Shown here piece by piece: positions 17,559-25,770 of a stretch of DNA of 64,000 nucleotides (position 1 is its first letter; each line of letters opens with the position of its first letter). A program made the translations under genes and the position numbers. Under the pieces are notes generated by a model. The model worked only from the letters and a program-made list of their open reading frames with translations, did no database searches and was not told the DNA's origin. Location of the stretch: the NCBI RefSeq assembly GCF_002903145.1, contig NZ_PPDJ01000003.1, positions 310,001 through 374,000 of the forward strand, read 5' to 3'. This DNA comes from Halobacteriovorax sp. DA5. Its GTDB lineage: Bacteria; Bdellovibrionota; Bacteriovoracia; Bacteriovoracales; Bacteriovoracaceae.

Positions 17559-18530
17559 CTACTCCGAGTCTGATTCAAGAAAGTTTAGAACCTCTTGAAA
17601 TACTGGTGGGGGAGGCTCTTCAAAGTAGAGCTTCTGTTTCGTAATTGGATGAACAAATCCAAGAATTTTTGCATGTAAAAATGGATGCTCGTAATCTTTG
17701 ATAATGGCCTTAAGTCGATTATCAATTCTTAGAAGGTCATTCTTTGGAACACCGTAAAGTGGGTCCATTAGAATGGGAGCATTTAGTAGCTGGCTTAAGT
17801 GAACACGAATTTGATGTGTTCTTCCCGTTTCAAGCTTTAATTCAACATGGCTTAGATTTTGGTAATATTTTAGTACTTTAAAATTTGTAATAGAGTTCTT
17901 TCCACCTCGTACATCAACGGCCATCTTTAAGCGATTATTTGGATGACGTCCTATAGTTGATTCAAGTCTTCCTTCTGGTGGAATTTTAGTACTGACGCTT
18001 ATGCATTGATAGTAGCGGTCAATATCGTGGGCCTGAAATAATTTTACAAGTTCTTCATGGCATTTCTGGTTTTTTGCAATCACCATAACACCACTTGTTC
18101 CTTTATCAAGTCGATGAACAATTCCTGGACGCTTTTCATCTCCAACACCTTGAATGTCTTTACAGTGATGAAGAATAGCGTTTACAAGAGTTCCGGTATA
18201 ATTACCTGGGGCAGGGTGGGTAACCATGCCAACTGGTTTTACAACAATGGCAAGATGCTCATCTTCAAAGAGAATTTTTAAAGGAATATTTTCTGCTTTT
18301 GCTGTAGCCTCTCTTGGAGGAGGTATATCAATAGTAACTTCAGTACCTACTGGAGGCATTTTTTTTAATTCGATTTTATTATCAGAAGTAATGGAGCCTT
18401 TTTTAAAAAGCTCCTTAAGAAAACTACGAGACTGTTCAAGCTTACTCGCAAGAACTTGATCGAGCCTAGTAAACTCATCATGGTCTTCTTGGGTGATCGT
18501 AATAACAAACTTAGAATTTTGATCACTCAT
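17559..18530 (-). CDS. rluD: RluD-like 23S rRNA pseudouridine synthase
   Basis: 323 residues. An N-terminal S4 RNA-binding domain (about residues 15-75) precedes the RluA-family catalytic domain with the nucleophilic Asp in IVHRLDKGTSGV and the downstream LETGRTHQIRVHL motif. The RluD group modifies helix 69 of 23S rRNA; S4 plus the yfiH neighbour supports that group but the exact site is inferred. A second RluA-type enzyme without S4 lies at 57659. Confidence 0.9.
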   Translation of the reverse strand: MSDQNSKFVITITQEDHDEFTRLDQVLASKLEQSRSFLKELFKKGSITSDNKIELKKMPPVGTEVTIDIPPPREATAKAENIPLKILFEDEHLAIVVKPVGMVTHPAPGNYTGTLVNAILHHCKDIQGVGDEKRPGIVHRLDKGTSGVMVIAKNQKCHEELVKLFQAHDIDRYYQCISVSTKIPPEGRLESTIGRHPNNRLKMAVDVRGGKNSITNFKVLKYYQNLSHVELKLETGRTHQIRVHLSQLLNAPILMDPLYGVPKNDLLRIDNRLKAIIKDYEHPFLHAKILGFVHPITKQKLYFEEPPPPVFQEVLNFLESDSE

Positions 18531-18536
18531 GACAGC

Positions 18537-19178
18537 TTAGTTGCCTTCTTTTAAAGCTTTAACTCTTTGTAGATAAGAGTTTGCAACTAAATCTGGATTA
18601 AGTTTTAGTACTTTCGCATATTGATAAACAAATCCTCTAACGTAAACGATAGCAGGCATCTTATCAACTTCTTCATTTTCAATATACTGTAGGAAAGTTT
18701 TCGATATTTTTGTCATATCAGACATACGACTTACATCTACTTTCTTGTATTCACGAACTTTCTTTAAGAATTCACCAGTATACTCACTACATTGCTCAAT
18801 TTCTTTTTCAAATTCAGCATTTTGCTCGTATTCAAGTCCGTAGCGTTTTTTGGCAACGAGACGATTCATTTGATTCGTTACTTTTATTGTATTTTCATCA
18901 GCAGGCTTTGACGTTGGAATATAATTTGTATCATCTTCGATTACAATTCCACGAGCTTGATTGTATTTCTTTCTTTTCGTTGGATTGCTTAAAATATTGT
19001 AAGCTTCCTCGATAAGTTCAAGTACTTTATGTGCCTCTTCTTCTGATAGGAGAGAGTAAATGGCCAGACTATCTCCACTATAGGCTGCTCTTGCGGCCGC
19101 ATATGCTTTTTGAATATCGTCTGCCGAAGCATTAGGTGCTACTTCTAATACTTCATAATAGTTCTTCTCTTTACTCAT
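18537..19178 (-). CDS. Degenerate J-domain fused to RodZ-like HTH
   Basis: 213 residues. Residues 5-73 align with a DnaJ J-domain (NYYEVLEVAPNASADDIQKA and ending AYNILSNPTKRKKYNQ), but the HPD tripeptide that stimulates DnaK is missing. Residues about 145-210 resemble the RodZ/HTH_25 domain (TFLQYIENEEVDKMPAIVYVRGFV). There is no membrane helix. The protein is likely a DNA- or partner-binding factor rather than a working cochaperone. It is encoded 18 bases after the MinD-like ATPase, so the two may work together. Confidence 0.75.
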   Translation of the reverse strand: MSKEKNYYEVLEVAPNASADDIQKAYAAARAAYSGDSLAIYSLLSEEEAHKVLELIEEAYNILSNPTKRKKYNQARGIVIEDDTNYIPTSKPADENTIKVTNQMNRLVAKKRYGLEYEQNAEFEKEIEQCSEYTGEFLKKVREYKKVDVSRMSDMTKISKTFLQYIENEEVDKMPAIVYVRGFVYQYAKVLKLNPDLVANSYLQRVKALKEGN

Positions 19179-19196
19179 TTATTCCTCATTAATATA

Positions 19197-20162
19197 TTAA
19201 ACAATTTTCTTCGTTAGATTTAAGATTCTGTTGATTACGTGCTCAAAATTCTTTACTAGTGCAGAATTAGGAAACTCAAGAATAAGAGGTCTCTTCTTCT
19301 TCACACTTTGCCAAACTGTTGCATCGTACTCAAGAAAGCCAACGTAATCTAAGTTAATGCCAAAGTATTTCTTAGAAATAATTCTCATGGCAAAACCAAT
19401 ATCGATATCAGCTTGAGTTCGGGCCTGGTTAATAACTAGTTTCGGAGTAATTGCTTCAATTTCTCTTTTTAGTTTTAGACCTTGAGCTTCATTTATTTGC
19501 ATGGCCTTTTCAATAATTTCAGATGGAGTGCGGTTTTCACCTACTTTTCCATTAAGAACTTTATCAATAAGTGGTCCAAGCTCTAGGAAGTCATCAACTG
19601 ATTGCAGCTTGCGATGATATATTGACTTGATAAAACGATAAGTGTTTTCAATTGATGTTGGCTCTGGAAGAGTTACTAAGATTCCTTGGTCAGCTCCTAG
19701 GAAGAAGTCCAAAGTATTATTAGTTGTTCCCGCACCAAGATCCAGAAGTATATAGTCGGCATCAAGTTCACGAAGATCATTTAAAACTTTTGATTTATGA
19801 GCGGCTTTTAAATTGGCCATTCCTAGATTATCTTGAGCACCACTAATTAAACTTAAATTCTTAAGTGGAGTAGGAGTAATAAGATCAGAAAGTTTTGTAT
19901 TTGGTTTTGTGAAATAATCACTTAAAGTTTTTGATGGAACATTTACGCCAAGACATGTGTGAAGGTTAGCACCTCCAAGATCCATATCAATGGCAATTAC
20001 CTTCATTCCCATAAGGGCAAGGCAAATTGACAAGTTTGACGTAACAAGACTTTTACCTACGCCACCTTTTCCGCCACCAATGGCCCAGATTTTCTTGCCA
20101 TTATTTGATGCACCTAGATATTGACCAGCATCTGCTAAATGTGAATTTGTACTATTATTCAA
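19197..20162 (-). CDS. MinD/FlhG-type ParA-family ATPase
   Basis: 321 residues from a TTG with AAGGA upstream. The deviant Walker A GGKGGVGKS near residue 33, the Walker B-like AIDMDLGGAN and the LLDLGAGTTNN switch are clear. These ATPases dimerise on ATP and position cell-division, flagellar or DNA-bound machinery. No C-terminal amphipathic MinD helix is obvious, and no minC/minE is nearby, so FlhG-like or orphan function is possible. It heads the operon running to tatD. Confidence 0.85.
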   Translation of the reverse strand: MNNSTNSHLADAGQYLGASNNGKKIWAIGGGKGGVGKSLVTSNLSICLALMGMKVIAIDMDLGGANLHTCLGVNVPSKTLSDYFTKPNTKLSDLITPTPLKNLSLISGAQDNLGMANLKAAHKSKVLNDLRELDADYILLDLGAGTTNNTLDFFLGADQGILVTLPEPTSIENTYRFIKSIYHRKLQSVDDFLELGPLIDKVLNGKVGENRTPSEIIEKAMQINEAQGLKLKREIEAITPKLVINQARTQADIDIGFAMRIISKKYFGINLDYVGFLEYDATVWQSVKKKRPLILEFPNSALVKNFEHVINRILNLTKKIV

Positions 20163-20254
20163 AATACGTCCTTGTATTACTTGCTTAACTTTCCATCATT
20201 ATAGCCAAAATTAAAAAGCCTCGAAAAGGTCTTTATTTTATTTTTCTAAAATTA

Positions 20255-20266
20255 TATATTGTTGTA
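20255..20266 (+). promoter_or_regulatory. -10 element for a leaderless transcript
   Basis: TATATT (20255-20260) ends six bases before ATG 20267, the same geometry as at cysE and at 6081. No Shine-Dalgarno sequence is present; no good -35 is visible. Confidence 0.4.
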
Positions 20267-20908
20267 ATGGAAAGTATTTATAGATTCCCAAGTAAGTTTG
20301 AGCCGCACTTATTACGAAAGTTAGTTCATATTTTTGCAGGATTGGGAATTGCCTCAATTTATCTAATTTCAAATCTAGATTCATATAGGTTTTCAATTAT
20401 TGTTCTTAGTGCAAGTGCCGTGTTTACTCTAATTGAAATTCTTCGATTGAAATTTGATGGAATTAATCAGGTATTCGTTAACTCTTGCCGAGGAATCTTA
20501 AGAGATACTGAGGTTAATGGATTTACAGGAACTCCTCTTTTTCTTTTGGGGATCGGGCTTTCATTCTTTCTCTTTGATGAACAAATTGCACTTTTAGCAA
20601 CTCTGATTCTTTCATTAGCTGATCCGGCATCTTCATTTGTTGGAATTCGTTATGGGAAGAGAAAGGTTATGCAGGATCGTACTTTTGAAGGGTCTTATGC
20701 GTGTTTCCTGACAACATTTTTGATTGTTGCATTCTATGGCCTATTGTATTTTCCACTGAGTCTGAAAATTGTAATCTTTGCTTTTTTTACTGCAATTGCG
20801 ACAGCTTTTGTTGAATTGTTATCAACTAAGATTGATGATAATTTTACACTTTCATTCTTTAGCGCATGCGCGATGGCCTTAATCAATATATTAGTGGCCC
20901 TTGTTTAA
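20267..20908 (+). CDS. Dolichol/phytol/diacylglycerol kinase-like membrane protein
   Basis: 213 residues with about six membrane helices. The pattern LRKLVHIFAGLGIA at the N-terminus, SLADPASSFVGIRYGKRK and RTFEGSYACF in the middle are typical of the CTP-dependent SEC59/DGK1/phytol-kinase superfamily, related to CdsA. Likely substrate is a lipid alcohol (polyprenol, phytol or diacylglycerol); which one cannot be told. Its last four bases overlap the convergent Lon-N gene. Confidence 0.8.
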   Translation: MESIYRFPSKFEPHLLRKLVHIFAGLGIASIYLISNLDSYRFSIIVLSASAVFTLIEILRLKFDGINQVFVNSCRGILRDTEVNGFTGTPLFLLGIGLSFFLFDEQIALLATLILSLADPASSFVGIRYGKRKVMQDRTFEGSYACFLTTFLIVAFYGLLYFPLSLKIVIFAFFTAIATAFVELLSTKIDDNFTLSFFSACAMALINILVALV

Positions 20909-21591
20909 TTGGCCTGCTTAAGCTGTAGCTTTTCACTAACAAACTCTTCAAAAGCTTGGGCCACGATTGGGTCCTCGTGATAGATGTGCTCATCAGTAAT
21001 CAAAGAATTTAAAATCTTGATTTTATCATTGATATTATTTTGTTCTAAGAGAAGCTGTCTAATTTGACGACTCTTGATGATAAAGGTTGCCACGTAGTTA
21101 ATAATTTGATCTGGCTTGTTAAGTGTTTCGATAAAATAGTCGCGATCCTGATCGTTGGGAATATTTGTTTCTAACCAGTTATAAAGGATGCTTTCAAGAC
21201 GATAAAATTCATCAATATTACTCATCACACATTCATCATCCTTTAAAATAGTCACATTATACATTGGATATGGATTTGATTGAGTAGGGTAATTGACTTG
21301 GCATTTGCCAATACAGCGAACGAGTACTTTCAAAGTGTTCCCATCGACTCTCTCAATCATAAGAGGCTGTCCCATTCCAAAAACTTCACATGGATAAGCA
21401 AAGTATGTTTCGAAATCTTTTTCCATTGCCAATGAAATACCAACGGGATTTCCTGCACAAGTAGCTTCTTCAAAAATATCTTGAAAAATGTCATCAACGA
21501 CATATAAAGGAAGAGATGTTCCCGGGAAAAATACTATATTGGGAAGAGTGATAACAGGAATTTCAATTCGTTCTGGAAAGTTTAAAGTCAT
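20905..21591 (-). CDS. Lon N-terminal-domain protein
   Basis: 228 residues. The start (IPVITLPNIVFFPGTSLPLYV) is the classic opening of the Lon protease substrate-binding domain (PF02190), and the rest fits a stand-alone version with no ATPase or protease domain. Stand-alone Lon-N proteins are common and mostly uncharacterised. Monocistronic on the minus strand. Confidence 0.85.
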   Translation of the reverse strand: MTLNFPERIEIPVITLPNIVFFPGTSLPLYVVDDIFQDIFEEATCAGNPVGISLAMEKDFETYFAYPCEVFGMGQPLMIERVDGNTLKVLVRCIGKCQVNYPTQSNPYPMYNVTILKDDECVMSNIDEFYRLESILYNWLETNIPNDQDRDYFIETLNKPDQIINYVATFIIKSRQIRQLLLEQNNINDKIKILNSLITDEHIYHEDPIVAQAFEEFVSEKLQLKQAN

Positions 21592-21690
21592 GCTTTATCA
21601 TAGCTTTTATAGGCTCTTGAAGCTTATTAAACCTTATTAATATTGGTAAATCTTCTTTGCTCATGCTGTAAAGTACGATAGCATATACTA

Positions 21691-22590
21691 ATGATTCTAA
21701 AGCAAATTCCACATTTAGTTACCACTGTTTGGGGTGGTGAAAAGTTAAAAAAATATAAAGACCCTGAGGGGATATTTGAAGGTCCATTGGGCGAAACATG
21801 GGAAGTTTCAACTTTAGAAAATGGCCTATCTCTTTGTGAGAATGGCCAAAGCCTTGAAGAAGTTCTTGAAGGAAAAGTATTAACTTATTTAATTAAATTT
21901 ATCGATACAAGCCAAAATTTATCGATACAAGTTCACCCTGATAATGAGTACGCTCATATTCATGAAGATGCGCTTGGAAAAGATGAATGTTGGTATATAT
22001 TAGACGCCGAAGAAGATGCAGGGATTTATCTCGGTCTTAAAGAAGGTGTCACAAAAGAAAGACTACAAGAGGCCATCGAAAGTGGAGAAAATGTAAATGA
22101 TCTCCTCAATTTCATAAATGTTCAAAAAGGTGATTTCTTTAATATTCCTGCTGGATCAATCCATGCCATTGGTGAAGGAGTAACTCTTGTCGAAGTTCAA
22201 CAGAACTCGGGCGTTACCTATCGTGTTTGGGATTGGAACCGTATGGGTCTTGATGGTAAGCCTCGAGAACTTCATGTGAAGAAGGCCATGGATGTTATTA
22301 ATTTTAATCCAAACGCTAATGTCGCGGAATATTTTCAATATAAGAATCTTGATAAGAGTGGACTACTAACAAGCAATAACTATTTTAATGCTAGAGTGAA
22401 AGTTCTAGGAGCAGGAGATGAGAGTGTTCTGTCGTTAAATGGTATAAGTTCAATTGTCGTTTTAGAAGGTACTTGTGAAATTGATGATACTGAAATTAAA
22501 GAGTATGGGTCTGCGGTAGTTAAGGATATTGAGTCCGCTATCTTGAAGGCAACAACGGACTCTAAGGTTTTAGTTGTAAAACAAGTTTAG
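21691..22590 (+). CDS. manA: Mannose-6-phosphate isomerase, class I
   Basis: 299 residues, the short Bacillus-like class I form. It interconverts mannose 6-phosphate and fructose 6-phosphate, linking glycolysis to mannose-containing glycans. Zinc-site motifs: IQVHPDNEYAHIHE, GKDECWYILD and NIPAGSIHAIGEG, followed by VQQNSGVTYRVWDW. No Shine-Dalgarno is seen and a TATACT lies directly before the ATG. It overlaps the convergent gene at 22587 by four bases. Confidence 0.93.
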   Translation: MILKQIPHLVTTVWGGEKLKKYKDPEGIFEGPLGETWEVSTLENGLSLCENGQSLEEVLEGKVLTYLIKFIDTSQNLSIQVHPDNEYAHIHEDALGKDECWYILDAEEDAGIYLGLKEGVTKERLQEAIESGENVNDLLNFINVQKGDFFNIPAGSIHAIGEGVTLVEVQQNSGVTYRVWDWNRMGLDGKPRELHVKKAMDVINFNPNANVAEYFQYKNLDKSGLLTSNNYFNARVKVLGAGDESVLSLNGISSIVVLEGTCEIDDTEIKEYGSAVVKDIESAILKATTDSKVLVVKQV

Positions 22591-22919
22591 ATATTATTAC
22601 AGCTCAGTGGGTAAGTTACTTCGTGCCCATTCTTTGTACGAATAGAAATATAAGTATTCATCTCATTTGAGTTCGTTACATCATCAAAATGAATTTGATA
22701 TTTCTGGCCAGCAAGTTGGTAGTGCTTTGTTACAGAATTTCCAACTTTGTGAGTGCGTCCGATTAGGGCCTGTGCAGGAGTACGACCTTCTACTTGAATC
22801 TGATTTCCCTTTAGATTGAATTCAATATTCTTGCGCATAGTTGAACACTTAAAGTTGACTGCCGCGTGAGCAGAGGCCGTAAAGACTAGTGAAAGTGTAA
22901 TTAGGCTAAGTAGTTTCAT
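22587..22919 (-). CDS. Small secreted protein, unknown
   Basis: 110 residues from ATG 22919, which has a GGAGGG site five bases upstream and gives a clean signal peptide ending SAHA. The longer frame to 22967 places that ribosome site inside the coding region and is rejected. The mature part (about 90 residues) has two Cys residues, one near each end, likely a disulfide. No family recognised. Confidence 0.7.
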   Translation of the reverse strand: MKLLSLITLSLVFTASAHAAVNFKCSTMRKNIEFNLKGNQIQVEGRTPAQALIGRTHKVGNSVTKHYQLAGQKYQIHFDDVTNSNEMNTYISIRTKNGHEVTYPLSCNNI

Positions 22920-23036
22920 ATTCCCTCCAAGATTTAGACAATCTATTAAGAGCAGGAATGATGCCAAGTAATTATTTGTGATATCAGTATGTTAGGTGTC
23001 CTAAGAAGGTAAAATGATTTTGCAACTGTCTAAAAC

Positions 23037-23288
23037 TTATTCAAAATCCTTAAGGTAATACTCTGCTAAGTCCTCGTCAGATACCTCTTCATTCAAATCT
23101 TGCTTTCTAAGTTCTAGAGGAATATTGCTCGAGTCATCATCAGCTTTTTCGTTAAAGCCAAAAGGGCAATGAAGACAGCCACTTTCACAGCAGTAGCCAC
23201 GACGTAAGTGGAATTCTTTTGTAAAAACAGTATTACCGTCTTCATTAATATAGAAATCTTTTTTGGAATCGTCGTGAGAGTTTGTCAT
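23037..23288 (-). CDS. DUF5522-like Cys-cluster protein
   Basis: 83 residues. The core VFTKEFHLRRGYCCESGC followed by LHCPFGF matches the small DUF5522 family, whose CC..C..C cluster probably binds a metal or iron-sulfur centre. The C-terminal half is acidic. A terminator-like hairpin sits seven bases upstream of the start, suggesting attenuation. Confidence 0.75.
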   Translation of the reverse strand: MTNSHDDSKKDFYINEDGNTVFTKEFHLRRGYCCESGCLHCPFGFNEKADDDSSNIPLELRKQDLNEEVSDEDLAEYYLKDFE

Positions 23289-23294
23289 AGGCTC

Positions 23295-23326
23295 TAAAAA
23301 AGTAAGGCCCCTAATTCAGGGGGCCT
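23295..23326 (-). terminator. Terminator-like hairpin in the leader of the DUF5522 gene
   Basis: On the minus strand AGGCCCCCT (23326-23318) pairs with AGGGGCCT (23312-23305) across a five-base loop, then ACTTTTTT follows. The T-run ends seven bases before the ATG at 23288. There is no upstream minus-strand gene for it to terminate, so it may be an attenuator or end a short RNA begun near the TATAGT around 23416. Confidence 0.6.
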
Positions 23327-23513
23327 AAAGTGTGTGTGGTGTTTTGCAAAACGGTCACTCTTATATCTAATAAAATTTATTACATCAAGGAAATTTTCAA
23401 ATTTGATCACTATAATGCAACACGCATTTAGATTCCGTATTGTAAGTAGCTAAAAATTAAAATACAATAAAATCTAGACTAAATTTATTAATAGTAACAA
23501 ATGGAGCTGTCCT

Positions 23514-25175
23514 GTGACTAAACCTTGGCTTAAGCACTACCAAAATGGTGTTGCTGAAGAAATTAATCCTGAATTATATCCTTCAATTCCAGCATTATTA
23601 GATGAGAGTTTTACTAAATTTGCTAATAAGCCATCCTTCCATTGCATGGGAAAGACTCTAACTTATAAAGAGATTGATCATCTTTCAAAGAAATTTGCTT
23701 CTTATCTTCAAAATGATCTTGGGCTTAAAAAAGGTGACCGTGTCGCTATTATGATGCCTAATATTCTTCAATACCCTGTTGCTCTTTTTGGTATTCTTCG
23801 TGCAGGTATGGTTTGTGTAAACGTAAACCCTCTTTATACTGCTAGAGAACTTGAGCACCAATTAACGGATTCACAATCAAAAGTAATTATCATTTTTGAA
23901 AACTCAGCTTCTGTTCTTGCTGAAGTTGTAAAGAATACGCCAATTGAGCACGTACTTGTGACTCAAATTGGTGATATGCTTAAATTTCCAAAGTCACTAC
24001 TTGTAAACTTTGTTATTAAGCATGTTAAGAAGATGGTTCCTTCATGGGATCTTCCTGGCGCTAAGTCATTTCTTGAGGCACTTGATAAAGGTGATGAGTC
24101 AAAATTTAAAAAGCCAGAAATTAATAGTTCTGATCTTGCTTTCCTACAGTATACAGGTGGGACAACAGGTGTTTCTAAAGGTGCAGAACTTATCCACCGT
24201 AACATCGTTGCAAACCTACTGCAGGCAGGCGAGTGGATTTCACCAGTTGTAAAAGAAGGTGAAGAAATTATCATTACTCCTCTTCCGCTTTATCATATCT
24301 TCTCACTTACAGCGAACTGTTTTACGTTCTCTAAAATTGGAGCACTAAACGTTCTAATTACTAACCCTAGAGATATTCCAGGATTTGTAAAAGAACTGAA
24401 GAAGTGGAAATTTACAGCATTTACTGGTGTAAACACACTATTTAACGGTCTTTTAAATAATGAAGACTTTAAATCAGTTGATTTTTCAAAGCTAAAATTA
24501 ACTCTTGGTGGTGGAATGGCTGTACAACGTGCTGTTGCTGAAAGATGGAAAGAGGTAACAAAAACTCCATTAATTGAAGCCTATGGATTAACTGAAACAT
24601 CTCCAGCTGCTTGTATCAACCCAATGGATCTTAAAGACTACAATGGAATGATTGGTATCCCTGTTTCATCAACTGATGTATGTATCAAAGATGATGATGG
24701 AAATACTCTGAACGCTGGTGAGGTAGGTGAGATCTGTATTAAAGGTCCACAAGTTATGAAGGGTTACTGGGGACGTCCTGAAGAGACGGCAAAAGTAATG
24801 ACTCCTGATGGTTATTTTAAATCTGGTGATATTGGTGTGATGGATGAAGAAGGTTTCTTCAAAATTGTTGACCGTAAGAAAGATATGATTCTTGTTTCAG
24901 GATTTAATGTTTATCCAAATGAAATTGAAGAAATCGTAGTTACTCATCCTAAAGTTTTTGAATGTGCTGCAGTTGGTGTACCACATGAAAAATCAGGTGA
25001 GATCGTAAAACTATTTGTCGTAAAAAATGATCAGTCTCTAACTGAAGATGAGCTTCTAGCATTCTGTAAAGAAAACCTAACTGCTTATAAGAGACCAAAG
25101 ATTATTGAATTTAGAACTGAGCTTCCTAAGTCAAATGTTGGGAAGATTCTAAGAAAAGATCTAAGAGGACAATAA
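23514..25175 (+). CDS. fadD: Long-chain fatty acid-CoA ligase
   Basis: 553 residues from GTG 23514 with GGAG eight bases upstream. The enzyme activates fatty acids to acyl-AMP and then acyl-CoA. Seen: P-loop YTGGTTGVSKGA, the A5 motif EAYGLTETSP, YFKSGDIGVMDEEGF and the C-terminal KSNVGKILRKDLR with the catalytic Lys. Length and motifs fit FadD rather than acetyl-CoA synthetase. It probably activates fatty acids released from prey or environmental lipids. Ends in a strong shared terminator. Confidence 0.94.
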   Translation: MTKPWLKHYQNGVAEEINPELYPSIPALLDESFTKFANKPSFHCMGKTLTYKEIDHLSKKFASYLQNDLGLKKGDRVAIMMPNILQYPVALFGILRAGMVCVNVNPLYTARELEHQLTDSQSKVIIIFENSASVLAEVVKNTPIEHVLVTQIGDMLKFPKSLLVNFVIKHVKKMVPSWDLPGAKSFLEALDKGDESKFKKPEINSSDLAFLQYTGGTTGVSKGAELIHRNIVANLLQAGEWISPVVKEGEEIIITPLPLYHIFSLTANCFTFSKIGALNVLITNPRDIPGFVKELKKWKFTAFTGVNTLFNGLLNNEDFKSVDFSKLKLTLGGGMAVQRAVAERWKEVTKTPLIEAYGLTETSPAACINPMDLKDYNGMIGIPVSSTDVCIKDDDGNTLNAGEVGEICIKGPQVMKGYWGRPEETAKVMTPDGYFKSGDIGVMDEEGFFKIVDRKKDMILVSGFNVYPNEIEEIVVTHPKVFECAAVGVPHEKSGEIVKLFVVKNDQSLTEDELLAFCKENLTAYKRPKIIEFRTELPKSNVGKILRKDLRGQ

Positions 25176-25186
25176 CCTCATTAAAA

Positions 25187-25216
25187 TAAAAAGGGAGCTA
25201 ATCAGCTCCCTTTTTT
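25187..25216. terminator. Bidirectional terminator between fadD and its convergent neighbour
   Basis: AAGGGAGCT (25191-25199) pairs with AGCTCCCTT (25204-25212) over a four-base loop, with A-run before and T-run after. The minus-strand gene stop codon (25215-25217) touches it. Confidence 0.9.
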
Positions 25217-25760
25217 ATAACTTTAAACTTTTTAATTGTCTGATTGTATCTTGATTATAAGTATTAATTCTCAACGTCGAATAAGCAGCTTCCTTCACAA
25301 CAGCATCAACAAATTCTGGCTTTGTCGCTCCTGTTAATGCATCCGTCATATCAGTTGGATGTTTTACTTTTTTAAATACTTCAGGATTGATTCCAATAAG
25401 TAGGTGTAGGCGATTGATATCATCGACAGTCATTGGTTTGTGAAACTTTTTAGTTAATCCTGCCTTAGATTTCAGCTTTAGAAATTCATACTTCGTGTTG
25501 TAATAGAGTGTAAAGATCACAGGTAGACATGCACTATTACATCCTGTCGTCGTATTTACTTCTCTAATAAATCCAAGCTTTTTACCATTTTTATCATAAG
25601 CTATTTGAATCGTAGTATTTATGGGATTCTCACTAATCGTATCAGTAATACTGGTCTTCTTCAGGTCTTCTACACTTGGGAAGATCTCTTTGTGGAAACT
25701 AATATTATTTGCAAAAGAAAAGGAGAATGATAAAAAGAAAAGAAAAAATATCTTAAACAT
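25215..25760 (-). CDS. Secreted protein with FMN-bind-like motif
   Basis: 181 residues with a hydrophobic signal peptide ending near SFAN. A pair of Cys (TTGCNSACLP) follows a beta-rich segment. The C-terminal segment DALTGATKPEF, followed by VVKEAAYST, recalls the D(A)xSGAT flavinylation signature of FMN-binding domains as in RnfG, where Thr carries FMN. The rest of the domain is not clearly matched, so the assignment is weak. Its start is ten bases from the divergent gene at 25771. Confidence 0.6.
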   Translation of the reverse strand: MFKIFFLFFLSFSFSFANNISFHKEIFPSVEDLKKTSITDTISENPINTTIQIAYDKNGKKLGFIREVNTTTGCNSACLPVIFTLYYNTKYEFLKLKSKAGLTKKFHKPMTVDDINRLHLLIGINPEVFKKVKHPTDMTDALTGATKPEFVDAVVKEAAYSTLRINTYNQDTIRQLKSLKL

Positions 25761-25770
25761 AGGCTCCTCA

